From Streptomyces capillispiralis (GTDB lineage: Bacteria; Actinomycetota; Actinomycetes; Streptomycetales; Streptomycetaceae): a DNA stretch of 64,000 nucleotides. The position numbers and the translations under genes are program-made. A model generated the notes under the pieces. That model saw only the letters and a program-made list of their open reading frames with translations. It was not told the origin of the DNA and did not search any database. Positions 54,467 through 63,219 of the stretch are shown in pieces. Numbering within the stretch: the stretch's first letter is position 1; each line of letters opens with the position of its first letter. The DNA lies in contig NZ_VIWV01000001.1 in assembly GCF_007829875.1 (NCBI RefSeq), positions 6,108,501-6,172,500 of the forward strand, read 5' to 3'.

Positions 54467-55585
54467 TCAGCCCTCCGAGGGGGCGAGGCGCTGGAGCTCC
54501 GCCTCGGTCGACTTCAACAGGTCGTTCCAGGACGCCTCGAACTTGTCGACGCCCTCGTCCTCGAGGAGCTGCACCACGTCGTCGTAGGCGATGCCGAGCG
54601 CCTCGACCGCGTCGAGGTCGGCGCGCGCCTGCTCGTAGGTGCCGGCGACGGCGTTGCCGCGGATCTCGCCCTGCTCCTCGGTGGCCGCCAGCGTCGCCTC
54701 CGGCATGGTGTTCACCGTGTTCGGCGCCACCAGCTCGTCGACGTACATCGTGGACTTGTACGCCTTGTCCTTCACACCGGTCGACGCCCACAGCGGACGC
54801 TGCTTGTTGGCGCCCTCGCGCTCCAGCGCGTTCCAGCGGTCGGTGGAGAAGACCTCCTCGTACGCCTGGTAGGCGAGACGGGCGTTGGCGATGGCGGCCT
54901 TGCCGCGCAGCGCCTTGGCCTCGTCGGTGCCGAGGGCGTCGATCCGCTTGTCGATCTCGGAGTCCACGCGGGACACGAAGAAGGACGCCACGGAGTGGAT
55001 CTTCGACAGGTCCAGGCCCTTGGCCTTCGCCTTCTCCAGGCCCGCCAGGTAGGCGTCCATGACGTCGCGGTAGCGCTCCAGCGAGAAGATCAGCGTGACG
55101 TTGACGCTGATGCCGTTGCCGATCGTCTCGGTGATCGCCGGCAGGCCCGCCTTGGTGGCCGGGATCTTGATCAGGGTGTTGGGCCGGTCCACCAGCCAGG
55201 CCAGCTGCCGGGCCTCGGCGACCGTCGCACGGGTGTTGTGGGCCAGCCGCGGGTCGACCTCGATGGAGACCCGGCCGTCCTGGCCGCCGGTGGCGTCGAA
55301 GACCGGGCGCAGGATGTCGGCGGCGTCGCGGACGTCCGCCGTGGTGATCATGCGGATGGCCTCTTCGACGGTGACCTTGCGGGCGGCGAGGTCGGTCAGC
55401 TGCTGGTCGTAGCCGTCGCCCTCGGAGATCGCCTTCTGGAAGATCGTCGGGTTGGTGGTGACGCCCACGACGTGCTGCTGGTCGATCAGCTCGGCGAGGT
55501 TGCCGGACGTGATGCGCTTGCGCGACAGGTCGTCCAGCCAGATCGCGACGCCCTCCTCGGAGAGGCGCTTCAGTGCGTCTGTCAT
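54467..55585 (-). CDS. tal: Transaldolase
   Basis: This 372-residue enzyme transfers dihydroxyacetone units in the non-oxidative pentose phosphate pathway. It has the actinobacterial (TalB-long) features: HVVGVTTNPTIFQKAI near residue 45 and the Schiff-base Lys in NTLIKIPATKAGLPA. The start is ATG 55585 (MTDALKRLSEEGVAIW); the longer in-frame reading to 55720 runs into tkt. It lies 34 bp from tkt and 4 bp from zwf. Confidence 0.97.
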   Translation of the reverse strand: MTDALKRLSEEGVAIWLDDLSRKRITSGNLAELIDQQHVVGVTTNPTIFQKAISEGDGYDQQLTDLAARKVTVEEAIRMITTADVRDAADILRPVFDATGGQDGRVSIEVDPRLAHNTRATVAEARQLAWLVDRPNTLIKIPATKAGLPAITETIGNGISVNVTLIFSLERYRDVMDAYLAGLEKAKAKGLDLSKIHSVASFFVSRVDSEIDKRIDALGTDEAKALRGKAAIANARLAYQAYEEVFSTDRWNALEREGANKQRPLWASTGVKDKAYKSTMYVDELVAPNTVNTMPEATLAATEEQGEIRGNAVAGTYEQARADLDAVEALGIAYDDVVQLLEDEGVDKFEASWNDLLKSTEAELQRLAPSEG

Positions 55586-55619
55586 GGAAATTCCATCTCC
55601 TACGTGTCGTGTGTGAGCG

Positions 55620-57707
55620 TCAGCGCTGGGCCGCGGCGATCGATTCCCGGGCGGCGGCGGCCACGTTCTCGGCGGTGAAACCGAACTCCTCGAACAGGAC
55701 CTTGCCGTCGGCGGAGGCACCGAAGTGCTCCAGGGACACGATGCGTCCGGCGTCCCCCACGTACTTGTGCCAGGTCAGGCCGATGCCCGCCTCGACGGCG
55801 ACGCGCGCCTTCACGGACGGCGGCAGGACGCTGTCCCGGTACCCCTGGTCCTGCTCCTCGAACCACTCCACCGACGGCATCGACACCACGCGGGTCGGCA
55901 CACCGTCGGCCTGGAGCCGCTCGCGGGCCTCGACGGCGACGTGCACCTCGGAACCGGTCGCGATCAGGACGACCTGCGGCTCACCGCCGTCGGCGTCGAA
56001 CAGCACGTAGCCGCCGCGCGCGGCGTCCTCGTTGGGCTCGTAGGTCGGCACGCCCTGGCGGGTCAGCGCCAGACCGTGCGGGGCGCCCTTGCCGAACTCC
56101 TTCGTCCAGCGCGAGAGGATCTCCCGCCAGGCGATCGCGGTCTCGTTGGCGTCCGCCGGGCGGACGACGTTCAGCCCCGGGATGGCGCGCAGCGAGGCCA
56201 GGTGCTCGACCGGCTGGTGCGTCGGGCCGTCCTCGCCGAGGCCGATGGAGTCGTGCGTCCACACGTACGTCACCGGCAGGTGCATCAGGGCGGACAGCCG
56301 CACCGCGTTGCGCATGTAGTCGGAGAACACCAGGAAGGTGCCGCCGTAGACGCGCGTGTTGCCGTGCAGGGCGATGCCGTTCATCTCCGCGGCCATCGCG
56401 TGCTCGCGGATGCCGAAGTGGATGGTGCGGCCGTACGGGTCGGCCTCCGGCAGCGGGTTGCCCGCGGGGAGGAACGACGACGTCTTGTCGATGGTGGTGT
56501 TGTTGGAGCCCGCCAGGTCGGCCGAGCCGCCCCACAGCTCCGGGACCACCGCGCCGAGCGCCTGGAGGACCTTGCCGGACGCGGCACGCGTGGCCACGCC
56601 CTTGCCCGGCTCGAACACCGGGATGGCGTCCTGCCAGCCCTCGGGCAGCTCACCGGCGGCGATGCGGTCGAACGCGGCGGCGCGCTCGGGGTTGTTGTCC
56701 CGCCACTGCTGGAAGGACTTCTCCCACACCGCGCGGGCCGCCTGGCCCCGCTCCAGTGCCTTGCGGGTGTGGCCGATGACCTCGTCGGCCACCTCGAACG
56801 TCTGCTCGGGGTCGAAGCCCAGGACCCGCTTGGTGGCCGCGACCTCGTCGTCGCCCAGCGCCGAGCCGTGCGCGGCCTCGGTGTTCTGCGCGTTCGGCGC
56901 CGGCCAGGCGATGATCGAGCGCATGGCGATGAAGGACGGCTTGTCCGTGACCTTCTTCGCCTCCTGGATCGCGTCGTAGATCGCGTTCGGGTCCAGGTCG
57001 CCGTCGGGCTTCGGGGCGACGCGCTGCACGTGCCAGCCGTACGCCTCGTACCGCTTGCAGGTGTCCTCCGAGACGGCCGTCTCGGTGTCGCCCTCGATGG
57101 AGATGTGGTTGTCGTCCCACAGCAGCACCAGGTTGCCCAGCTTCTGGTGCCCGGCCGTCGAGGACGCCTCCGCGGAGATGCCCTCCTGGAGGCAGCCGTC
57201 ACCGGCGATGCAGTAGACGTAGTGGTCGAACGGGGACTCGCCCTCGGCGGCCTCCGGGTCGAACAGGCCCCGCTCGTACCGGGCGGCCATCGCCATGCCC
57301 ACCGCGTTGGCCACGCCCTGGCCCAGCGGGCCGGTCGTCGTCTCCACGCCCGTGGTGTGCCCGTACTCCGGGTGGCCCGGGGTCTTCGAGCCCCAGGTGC
57401 GGAAGGCCTTCAGGTCGTCCAGCTCCAGGCCGAAGCCGGCCAGGTACAGCTGGGTGTAGAGGGTCAGGGACGAGTGGCCGGCGGACAGCACGAAACGGTC
57501 GCGCCCGACCCAGTCCGGGTCCGCGGGGTCGTGCCGCATCACCTTCTGGAAGAGGGTGTAGGCGGCAGGCGCCAGGCTCATCGCCGTACCCGGATGGCCG
57601 TTACCGACCTTCTGTACGGCATCGGCGGCCAGGACGCGGGCGGTGTCCACGGCCCGCTGGTCCAACTCGGTCCACTCGAGGTCTGTGGTGGTCGGCTTGG
57701 TGCTCAC
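55620..57707 (-). CDS. tkt: Transketolase
   Basis: This 695-residue thiamine-diphosphate enzyme moves two-carbon units between sugars. It has the GNGHPGTAMSLAP start motif, GDGCLQEGISAEA with the TPP-metal residues, and the pyrimidine-domain motif around THDSIGLGEDGPTHQPVEHL. The start is GTG 57707 with GAGAGGAG upstream. It leads the five-gene pentose phosphate operon. A possible -10 TAGGCT lies about 60 bp upstream on the minus strand, but no good -35 accompanies it. Confidence 0.98.
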   Translation of the reverse strand: MSTKPTTTDLEWTELDQRAVDTARVLAADAVQKVGNGHPGTAMSLAPAAYTLFQKVMRHDPADPDWVGRDRFVLSAGHSSLTLYTQLYLAGFGLELDDLKAFRTWGSKTPGHPEYGHTTGVETTTGPLGQGVANAVGMAMAARYERGLFDPEAAEGESPFDHYVYCIAGDGCLQEGISAEASSTAGHQKLGNLVLLWDDNHISIEGDTETAVSEDTCKRYEAYGWHVQRVAPKPDGDLDPNAIYDAIQEAKKVTDKPSFIAMRSIIAWPAPNAQNTEAAHGSALGDDEVAATKRVLGFDPEQTFEVADEVIGHTRKALERGQAARAVWEKSFQQWRDNNPERAAAFDRIAAGELPEGWQDAIPVFEPGKGVATRAASGKVLQALGAVVPELWGGSADLAGSNNTTIDKTSSFLPAGNPLPEADPYGRTIHFGIREHAMAAEMNGIALHGNTRVYGGTFLVFSDYMRNAVRLSALMHLPVTYVWTHDSIGLGEDGPTHQPVEHLASLRAIPGLNVVRPADANETAIAWREILSRWTKEFGKGAPHGLALTRQGVPTYEPNEDAARGGYVLFDADGGEPQVVLIATGSEVHVAVEARERLQADGVPTRVVSMPSVEWFEEQDQGYRDSVLPPSVKARVAVEAGIGLTWHKYVGDAGRIVSLEHFGASADGKVLFEEFGFTAENVAAAARESIAAAQR

Positions 57708-58054
57708 CCTGAGTCAGGGCTCCTCTCCACATGTCGGATGCCGGTGAATGCCCACCGGCGAGGTCGAGCCTACCCCCGTGGGACGTGCCTTCTTTCGAGT
57801 CATTCCAGACTGTGGGAACTGCCGTGTAATCGCCTCCTGACCGGTCCGTTTTCCCGTTCGGCAGATGAATACGGGGCCGCTCATCCGGGTGCTCAATCGA
57901 GCCGGTGGGCGCACCTCGGAGGGCGCCGCCCAACACGAGCCGACCCCCGCGAATGTCCGGGTCTGGGCAACGTCTACAGTGGCGTGGTACGCGCGAGCCT
58001 TTACCCCCGCTTCACCAGGGTGCGGCTTGCTGGGATGTCTCTGTAGGGGTGTGC
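57708..58054. other. Divergent tkt-ctaB intergenic region (347 bp)
   Basis: No ORF here is convincing. TACAGT at 57975-57980 on the plus strand is a possible -10 for ctaB, about 75 bp before its start, and TAGGCT near 57770 on the minus strand for tkt. Neither has a strong -35. I see no riboswitch-like or repeated structure. Confidence 0.5.
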
Positions 58055-59002
58055 GTGACGGCCGTTGAATCCCGTCCTGCGGGAATTGTGGGGACCAGTC
58101 AGAGCCCTGCCCGTCGGCCGTTCGGGGCCCGTGCGATGGCGTTCGTGGCTCTCACCAAGCCGAGGATCATCGAGCTGCTGCTCATCACCACCGTGCCGGT
58201 GATGTTCCTGGCGCAGCAGGGCGTGCCCGACCTGACACTGGTGCTGCTGACGTGCGTCGGCGGCTACCTGTCCGCGGGCGGCGCCAACGCGCTCAACATG
58301 TACATCGACCGCGACATCGACGCCCTGATGGACCGCACCTCGCAGCGCCCGCTGGTGACCGGCATGGTCAGCCCGCGCGAGGCCCTGGTCTTCGGCATCA
58401 CCCTGGCGGTCGTCTCGACGCTGCTGTTCGGCCTCACCGTCAACTGGCTGTCCGCCTGGCTCTCCCTCGGCGCGCTCCTCTTCTACGTGGTCGTCTACAC
58501 GATGATCCTGAAGCGGCGCACCTCGCAGAACATCGTGTGGGGCGGCATCGCCGGCTGCATGCCGGTGCTGATCGGCTGGACCGCGGTCACCAACTCGATG
58601 GCGTGGGCGCCGGTCATCCTCTTCCTCGTCATCTTCTTCTGGACGCCGCCCCACTACTGGCCGCTGTCGATGAAGGTGAAGGACGACTACGCGCGCGTCG
58701 GCGTGCCGATGCTGCCGGTGATCGCCGGCAACAAGGCGGTCGCCAAGCAGATCGTGCTCTACAGCTGGGTCATGGTCGCGGTGTCCCTGCTGCTGACCCC
58801 GCTGGGCTACACGGGCTGGTTCTACACCGCGGTCGCGCTGGCCGCCGGCGGCTGGTGGCTGTGGGAGGCGCACGCGCTGCTGAACCGCGCGAAGGCCGAG
58901 GTGACGGGCGGCAGGCTCAAGGAGATGCGCCTGTTCCACTGGTCCATCACCTATGTGTCGCTGCTCTTCGTGGCCGTCGCCGTGGACCCCTTCCTGCGGT
59001 AG
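58055..59002 (+). CDS. ctaB: Protoheme IX farnesyltransferase (haem O synthase)
   Basis: This 315-residue membrane prenyltransferase converts haem B to haem O. It has about nine helices and the family's Asp-rich motif NMYIDRDIDALMDRTSQRPL, where farnesyl diphosphate-Mg binds. FFWTPPHYWPLSMKVKDDYA is also diagnostic. The start is GTG 58055 (TAVESRPAGIVGTSQSP). It works with ctaA, 2.4 kb away on the other strand, to make haem A for the aa3 oxidase. Confidence 0.97.
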   Translation: MTAVESRPAGIVGTSQSPARRPFGARAMAFVALTKPRIIELLLITTVPVMFLAQQGVPDLTLVLLTCVGGYLSAGGANALNMYIDRDIDALMDRTSQRPLVTGMVSPREALVFGITLAVVSTLLFGLTVNWLSAWLSLGALLFYVVVYTMILKRRTSQNIVWGGIAGCMPVLIGWTAVTNSMAWAPVILFLVIFFWTPPHYWPLSMKVKDDYARVGVPMLPVIAGNKAVAKQIVLYSWVMVAVSLLLTPLGYTGWFYTAVALAAGGWWLWEAHALLNRAKAEVTGGRLKEMRLFHWSITYVSLLFVAVAVDPFLR

Positions 59003-59094
59003 GCCCTTGCGTACCGGACCCGGGCGGGGCGCGTGGCCAAGGCCACGGACCCCGCCCGTCGCCGTTCCGTCTACCCGTCGGTAGCATCCTGGTC

Positions 59095-59415
59095 ATGGCA
59101 GACACGCAGCAGGTGGACCCGAAGGCCGGACAGAAGGCGGCCCGGCTCGCCAAGCAGATCAGCGGCTTCGCCAAGGCGCACGGCGGCGCCGAGGGACAGG
59201 TCGCGTACCTCGGACAGCGCGGCGCCCGGATCGTGCTCGTCGGCGCGGACGGCGGCTGGGGCGACCTGGTGGCGCCCTCCTACGAGATCGCCCGCACGGC
59301 CGTCGAGAAGGCCGGCATCACCGTCCACGAGGACTTCGACGGCGAGTTCGCGGCGAAGGTGCGGACGGGCCCGTACGAGTGGAAGCGGATGGCCGGCATC
59401 CAGGTGGGCGGCTGA
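59095..59415 (+). CDS. Conserved hypothetical protein
   Basis: This 106-residue soluble protein has no motif I can tie to a function. It reads as one small alpha/beta domain: an N-terminal helix with many Ala/Lys (KAGQKAARLAKQISGFAKAHGG), strands RIVLVGADGGWGDLV and a C-terminal PYEWKRMAGIQVG. It is typical of small Streptomyces core proteins. TAGCAT lies exactly 7 bp before the ATG, so the message may be leaderless. Confidence 0.75.
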   Translation: MADTQQVDPKAGQKAARLAKQISGFAKAHGGAEGQVAYLGQRGARIVLVGADGGWGDLVAPSYEIARTAVEKAGITVHEDFDGEFAAKVRTGPYEWKRMAGIQVGG

Positions 59416-59548
59416 GCGACGCCCCCGTGGGCCCTGCGCCCACGGAAACCGGCCGCACTCCGCGGACGCTCCCGCGCCACCTCACCCCCGGTTCACCCGT
59501 TAGGACCCGTGAAGCGTCAGCACACGGTCCCGCCCCGGGGAGCTCCGG

Positions 59549-60655
59549 ATGATCGACACGCCCTCACTCGTGGACCAGTACTGCCACGGAGTGCTCCGCA
59601 CCGAGCTGGGCCTCGGCACCTTCGAGGCCCAGCTGGCCCGCACCGAGGGCCCGCCCGCGCCCGGCACCACCCTCTTCGACACCCAGACCGGTTTCGCCGT
59701 ACGCCGCTGGTGCCCGCCCCTGCTCGGCCTGGAGCCGCACTGCCCGCCCGCCCGGTACCTCGCCCGGCGCCGTGAGCTGGGCGTGATCGAGGCGGGGCGC
59801 CGGCTGCTGCGGGGCAGCGGCATCACCGCCTACCTGGTCGACACCGGGCTGCCCGGCGACCTCACCGGCCCCGGCGAGCTGGGCAGGGCCGGGAACGCCG
59901 AGGCCCATGAGATCGTCCGCCTGGAACAGCTGGCCGAACAGGTCGCCGACACCTCCGGCACCGTCGAGTCCCTCCTCGCCAACCTCGCCGAGTCCGTGCA
60001 CGCGGCCGCCGCGCACGCCGTCGCCTTCACCTCCGTGGCCGGCCTGCGGCACGGGCTGGCGCTCGCCCCCGAGCCGCCCGGGCCGGGGGAGGTGCGCGGC
60101 GCGGCCGGGCGCTGGCTGGCCGCACGCCGGGCCGGGGACGAGCTGAGCGACCCGGTGCTGCTGCGGCATCTGCTGTGGATCGCGGTCGCCTCGGGCCGGC
60201 CCCTCCAGCTCCACGCGGGGCTGGGCGCGCCGGGCGCCCGCATCGACCGCACCGACCCGGTGCTGCTGACCGACTTCGTCCGGGCCACCGCCGGACTCGG
60301 CACCGACCTCGTGCTGCTGCACGGCTACCCGTACCACCGCCACGCGGCCCATCTGGCCGGCGTCTTCCCGCACGTCTACGCCGACTCGGGCGCCGCCCTG
60401 GTGCGCACCGGCGCCCGCGCGGCGACCGTCCTCGCGGAGATCCTGGAACTCGCCCCCTTCGGCAAGATCCTCTTCTCCAGCGGCGCCCGGGGCCTGCCCG
60501 AGCTGCACGTGGTCGGCGCCGGACTGTTCCGCGAGGCCCTCGGCCGGGTGCTCGGCACCTGGGTGGCCGAGGGGGCGTGGTCGCTCGAGGACGCCCAGCG
60601 GGTGGCCGGCATGATCGCGTCGGGGAACGCGGGCAGGGTGTACGGACTGGCGTGA
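59549..60655 (+). CDS. Amidohydrolase-family protein
   Basis: This 368-residue protein has an amidohydrolase_2/FluG-like TIM-barrel layout: an early SLVDQYCHG in place of the usual HxH, GRPLQLHAGLGAPG with a likely metal His, LVLLHGYPYHRHAAHLAG and a late FGKILFSSGARGLPE, where the family has the catalytic Asp region. The first motif shows YCHG rather than HxH, so metal content is uncertain. The substrate is unknown. GGGGAG sits 6 bp before ATG 59549. It is 18 bp ahead of the nucleotidyltransferase gene, probably one operon. Confidence 0.8.
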   Translation: MIDTPSLVDQYCHGVLRTELGLGTFEAQLARTEGPPAPGTTLFDTQTGFAVRRWCPPLLGLEPHCPPARYLARRRELGVIEAGRRLLRGSGITAYLVDTGLPGDLTGPGELGRAGNAEAHEIVRLEQLAEQVADTSGTVESLLANLAESVHAAAAHAVAFTSVAGLRHGLALAPEPPGPGEVRGAAGRWLAARRAGDELSDPVLLRHLLWIAVASGRPLQLHAGLGAPGARIDRTDPVLLTDFVRATAGLGTDLVLLHGYPYHRHAAHLAGVFPHVYADSGAALVRTGARAATVLAEILELAPFGKILFSSGARGLPELHVVGAGLFREALGRVLGTWVAEGAWSLEDAQRVAGMIASGNAGRVYGLA

Positions 60656-60673
60656 GGGAGGAAGACTGGGCGG

Positions 60674-61408
60674 ATGCCGACCGACGCGCTGCTCGACCGC
60701 TTCCTCACCGGCCTGGCACCACTGTCGCCCGTCGCCGTGTGGGCGCACGGCTCACTGGCCGGCGGCGACTACCAGGAGGGCCGCAGCGACCTGGACCTGA
60801 TCGCGGTCCTGGACCACCCGATCGGCGCCCGGACGGTGTGGCGGATCGCCCTGCTGCACAACCGGCTGCGGGCCGGACCGCTCGCCGACCGGCTGCACTG
60901 CACCTATCTGACGCCGTCCACCGCGGCGGACGCCGAACGGCGCCACCTCACCTGGGCGCACGAGAAGCTGTTCCGGCGCCCGGTCACCCCGGTCACCCGG
61001 GCCGAGCTGCACCGCTTCGGCCGGGTCCTGCGCGGGGCGCCGCCCGCGGACGTACTGCCCCCGGTGCCGGACGGTGAACTGGCCGCGTTCGTGGTGCGCG
61101 ACCAGCGCGACTTCTGGCGGCGCGCGGTGGACCGGGCCGCCCACTGGACCCAGGACGTGTGGGTGGACCTGGGCCTGCTGACCTTCGCCCGCGCCACCGT
61201 CACCCTGCGCGAGGGCCGCCTGATCACCAAGCGGGAGGCCCTGGACGTCCTGCCCGGGCTGGGCGCCCCCGCCGAGGTCGTCGCGGACATCGGCAGGCGG
61301 CGCTACGGCGATCCCGCGCCGCCTGCCGCGGAGTGGACCGAGCGGCGGGCCCGGCTGACCCGTGACTACCTGGGGCCGGCCATCGACGCGCTCGTGGCGG
61401 GCTCCTGA
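60674..61408 (+). CDS. Nucleotidyltransferase-domain protein
   Basis: This 244-residue protein has the pol-beta nucleotidyltransferase signature: AVWAHGSLAGGDYQEGRSDLDL (cited in part), giving GS followed by DxD metal ligands. The C-terminal half is helical, like the aminoglycoside adenylyltransferase (AadA-like) cap. A role as a resistance enzyme or regulator is unproven. GGGAGGAAG lies 12 bp upstream of the ATG. Its 3' end overlaps the convergent ctaA 3' end by 43 bp. Confidence 0.85.
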   Translation: MPTDALLDRFLTGLAPLSPVAVWAHGSLAGGDYQEGRSDLDLIAVLDHPIGARTVWRIALLHNRLRAGPLADRLHCTYLTPSTAADAERRHLTWAHEKLFRRPVTPVTRAELHRFGRVLRGAPPADVLPPVPDGELAAFVVRDQRDFWRRAVDRAAHWTQDVWVDLGLLTFARATVTLREGRLITKREALDVLPGLGAPAEVVADIGRRRYGDPAPPAAEWTERRARLTRDYLGPAIDALVAGS

Positions 61409-62394
61409 GCGGCCGGTACGGCCGCCTCGGGAGCCGTCGTCCCGGCGCGTTCGCGCAGCGACAGCAGGACCCGCAGGACCCAGATCCACATCACGCACGA
61501 GCCGAACATGTGCAGGCCCACCAGGACCTCGGGCAGGTCGGTGAAGTACTGGACGTAACCGATGGCGCCCTGGGCGAGCAGGATCAGGAACAGCTCACGG
61601 GTGCGGGCCAGCGGCCCGCCGGGGGCGTCGACCGCCTTCAGCACGAACCACAGGGCGAACGTCAGCGTCACCACGATCCAGGCGAGGACGGCGTGCAGCT
61701 TGCTGACCGTCTCCCAGTCCAGCGGCATCCGCGGGACCTCGCTGGAGTCACCCGCGTGCGGGCCCGCGCCGGTGACCACCGTGCCGGCCGCGATCAGCAG
61801 CACGGAGACGGCCACCATGCACCACACCAGCTGCTGCACGGCCTTGCCGACCAGCGGCCGGGGCTCGGCGTCGCCCTCCCGGGTGCGCTGCCACATCACC
61901 GCGGCGACCGCGATCAGCGCGGAGGAGAGCAGGAAGTGCGCGGCGACCGTGTACGGGTTGAGGCCGACGAGGACCACGATGCCGCCCAGGACGGCGTTGC
62001 CCATCACGATCCAGAACTGCGTCCAGCCCAGCCGGGTCAGCCCGCGCCGGTACGGCTTCTGCGAACGCGCCGCGATGATCGCCCAGCCGACGGCGGCGCA
62101 CAGCACGTAGGTCAGCAGGCGGTTGCCGAACTCGATGATGCCGTGCAGGCCCATCTCTCTGGTCGTGGTCAGTGAGTCGTCGGTGCACTTGGGCCAGGTC
62201 GGGCAGCCGAGGCCGGAGCCGGTCAGCCGCACGGCACCTCCGGTGACCACGATGACCACCGCCATGACGAGGGCGGCGAGGGCGGCCCGCCGGACGGTCC
62301 GGGGATCCGGCGTCCAGCGTGCGGCGATGAAGGCGAGCGGGTTGCGCACGGCGGCTGCGGCGTCCGAGCGGGTCACGTTTGGCACGCGTCCCAT
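61366..62394 (-). CDS. ctaA: Haem A synthase (COX15/CtaA family)
   Basis: This membrane protein of about 342 residues oxidises the haem O methyl group to give haem A. It has eight helices in two four-helix halves. Conserved His ligands lie in LHGIIEFGNRLLTYV and in KLHAVLAWIV and VGLHMFGSCVMW, and a Cys pair lies in GLGCPTWPKC. Start choice is unclear: ATG 62394 is used. ATG 62442, 6 bp after the upstream ABC permease stop and with GGGAG upstream, is possible, as is GTG 62385, which is exactly 7 bp after TACGAT. The gene overlaps the convergent nucleotidyltransferase gene at its 3' end. Confidence 0.92.
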   Translation of the reverse strand: MGRVPNVTRSDAAAAVRNPLAFIAARWTPDPRTVRRAALAALVMAVVIVVTGGAVRLTGSGLGCPTWPKCTDDSLTTTREMGLHGIIEFGNRLLTYVLCAAVGWAIIAARSQKPYRRGLTRLGWTQFWIVMGNAVLGGIVVLVGLNPYTVAAHFLLSSALIAVAAVMWQRTREGDAEPRPLVGKAVQQLVWCMVAVSVLLIAAGTVVTGAGPHAGDSSEVPRMPLDWETVSKLHAVLAWIVVTLTFALWFVLKAVDAPGGPLARTRELFLILLAQGAIGYVQYFTDLPEVLVGLHMFGSCVMWIWVLRVLLSLRERAGTTAPEAAVPAAQEPATSASMAGPR

Positions 62395-62448
62395 CGTAGG
62401 CGTCCGCTTGTGCACGCTTTCACGAGGGTCCGTCCCGGCCATGACGCC

Positions 62449-63219
62449 CTACTCCCAGCGGAAGAACTTTCCGGCCGCCGCGAGCCCGGCGACCGCCCAG
62501 ACGGCGAGGATCCCGAGGCAGCCCCACGGCATCCCGGCCCCGTCCTTCAGGACGTCCCGCAGCCCCTCCGACAGCGCGGAGATCGGCAGCAGGCCGAGCA
62601 CGTCACGGGCCGCGTCCGGGAACTCCTCCAGCGGGACCACCACCCCGCCGCCCACGAGCAGCAGCAGGAACACCAGGTTGGCGGCGGCGAGCGTCGCCTC
62701 GGCCTTCAGGGTGCCCGCCATCAGCAGACCGAGCCCGGAGAAGGCGGCGGTGCCGAGGAGCAGCAGCAGGAACACCGCGAAGGGGTTGCCCCGCGGGGAC
62801 CAGCCGAGCGCGAGCGCGATCACCGTGACGAGGGCGACCTGGAGGACCTCGGTGACCAGCACCGACAGCGTCTTCGCGGTCATCAGTCCCCAGCGCGGCA
62901 GCGGTGAGGCGGCCAGCCGCTTCAGCACGCCGTAGCGGCGCTCGAAGCCGGTCGCGATGGCCTGCCCGGTGAACGCCGTCGACATCACCGCGAGCGCGAG
63001 GACGCCGGGGGCGAGGAAGTCGACCGCCTCGCCGTCGCCGGTGTCCACGACGTCCACGGTGCTGAAGAGCACCAGCAGCAGCGTGGGGATGACCACGGTC
63101 AGCAGCAGCTGCTCGCCGTTGCGCAGCAGCATCTTCGTCTCGAGCGCCGCCTGCGCGCCGATCATGCGGGCCAGGGGAGCGGCCCCCGGCCGGGGGGAGT
63201 GGGTGCCGGTGGCCGTCAC
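62449..63219 (-). CDS. ABC-2 type exporter permease
   Basis: This 256-residue membrane protein has six helices and the ABC-2 layout (LLLTVVIPTLLLVLFSTV, FERRYGVLKRLAASPLPRW, GVVVPLEEFPDAARDVLGLLP). Such permeases with DrrA-like ATPases export drugs, lipids or polysaccharide. The start is GTG 63219, which overlaps the ATPase stop by GTGA. Its stop lies just upstream of ctaA, so haem A synthesis may share the transcript. In other Streptomyces this pair is regularly next to ctaA. Confidence 0.93.
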   Translation of the reverse strand: MTATGTHSPRPGAAPLARMIGAQAALETKMLLRNGEQLLLTVVIPTLLLVLFSTVDVVDTGDGEAVDFLAPGVLALAVMSTAFTGQAIATGFERRYGVLKRLAASPLPRWGLMTAKTLSVLVTEVLQVALVTVIALALGWSPRGNPFAVFLLLLLGTAAFSGLGLLMAGTLKAEATLAAANLVFLLLLVGGGVVVPLEEFPDAARDVLGLLPISALSEGLRDVLKDGAGMPWGCLGILAVWAVAGLAAAGKFFRWE

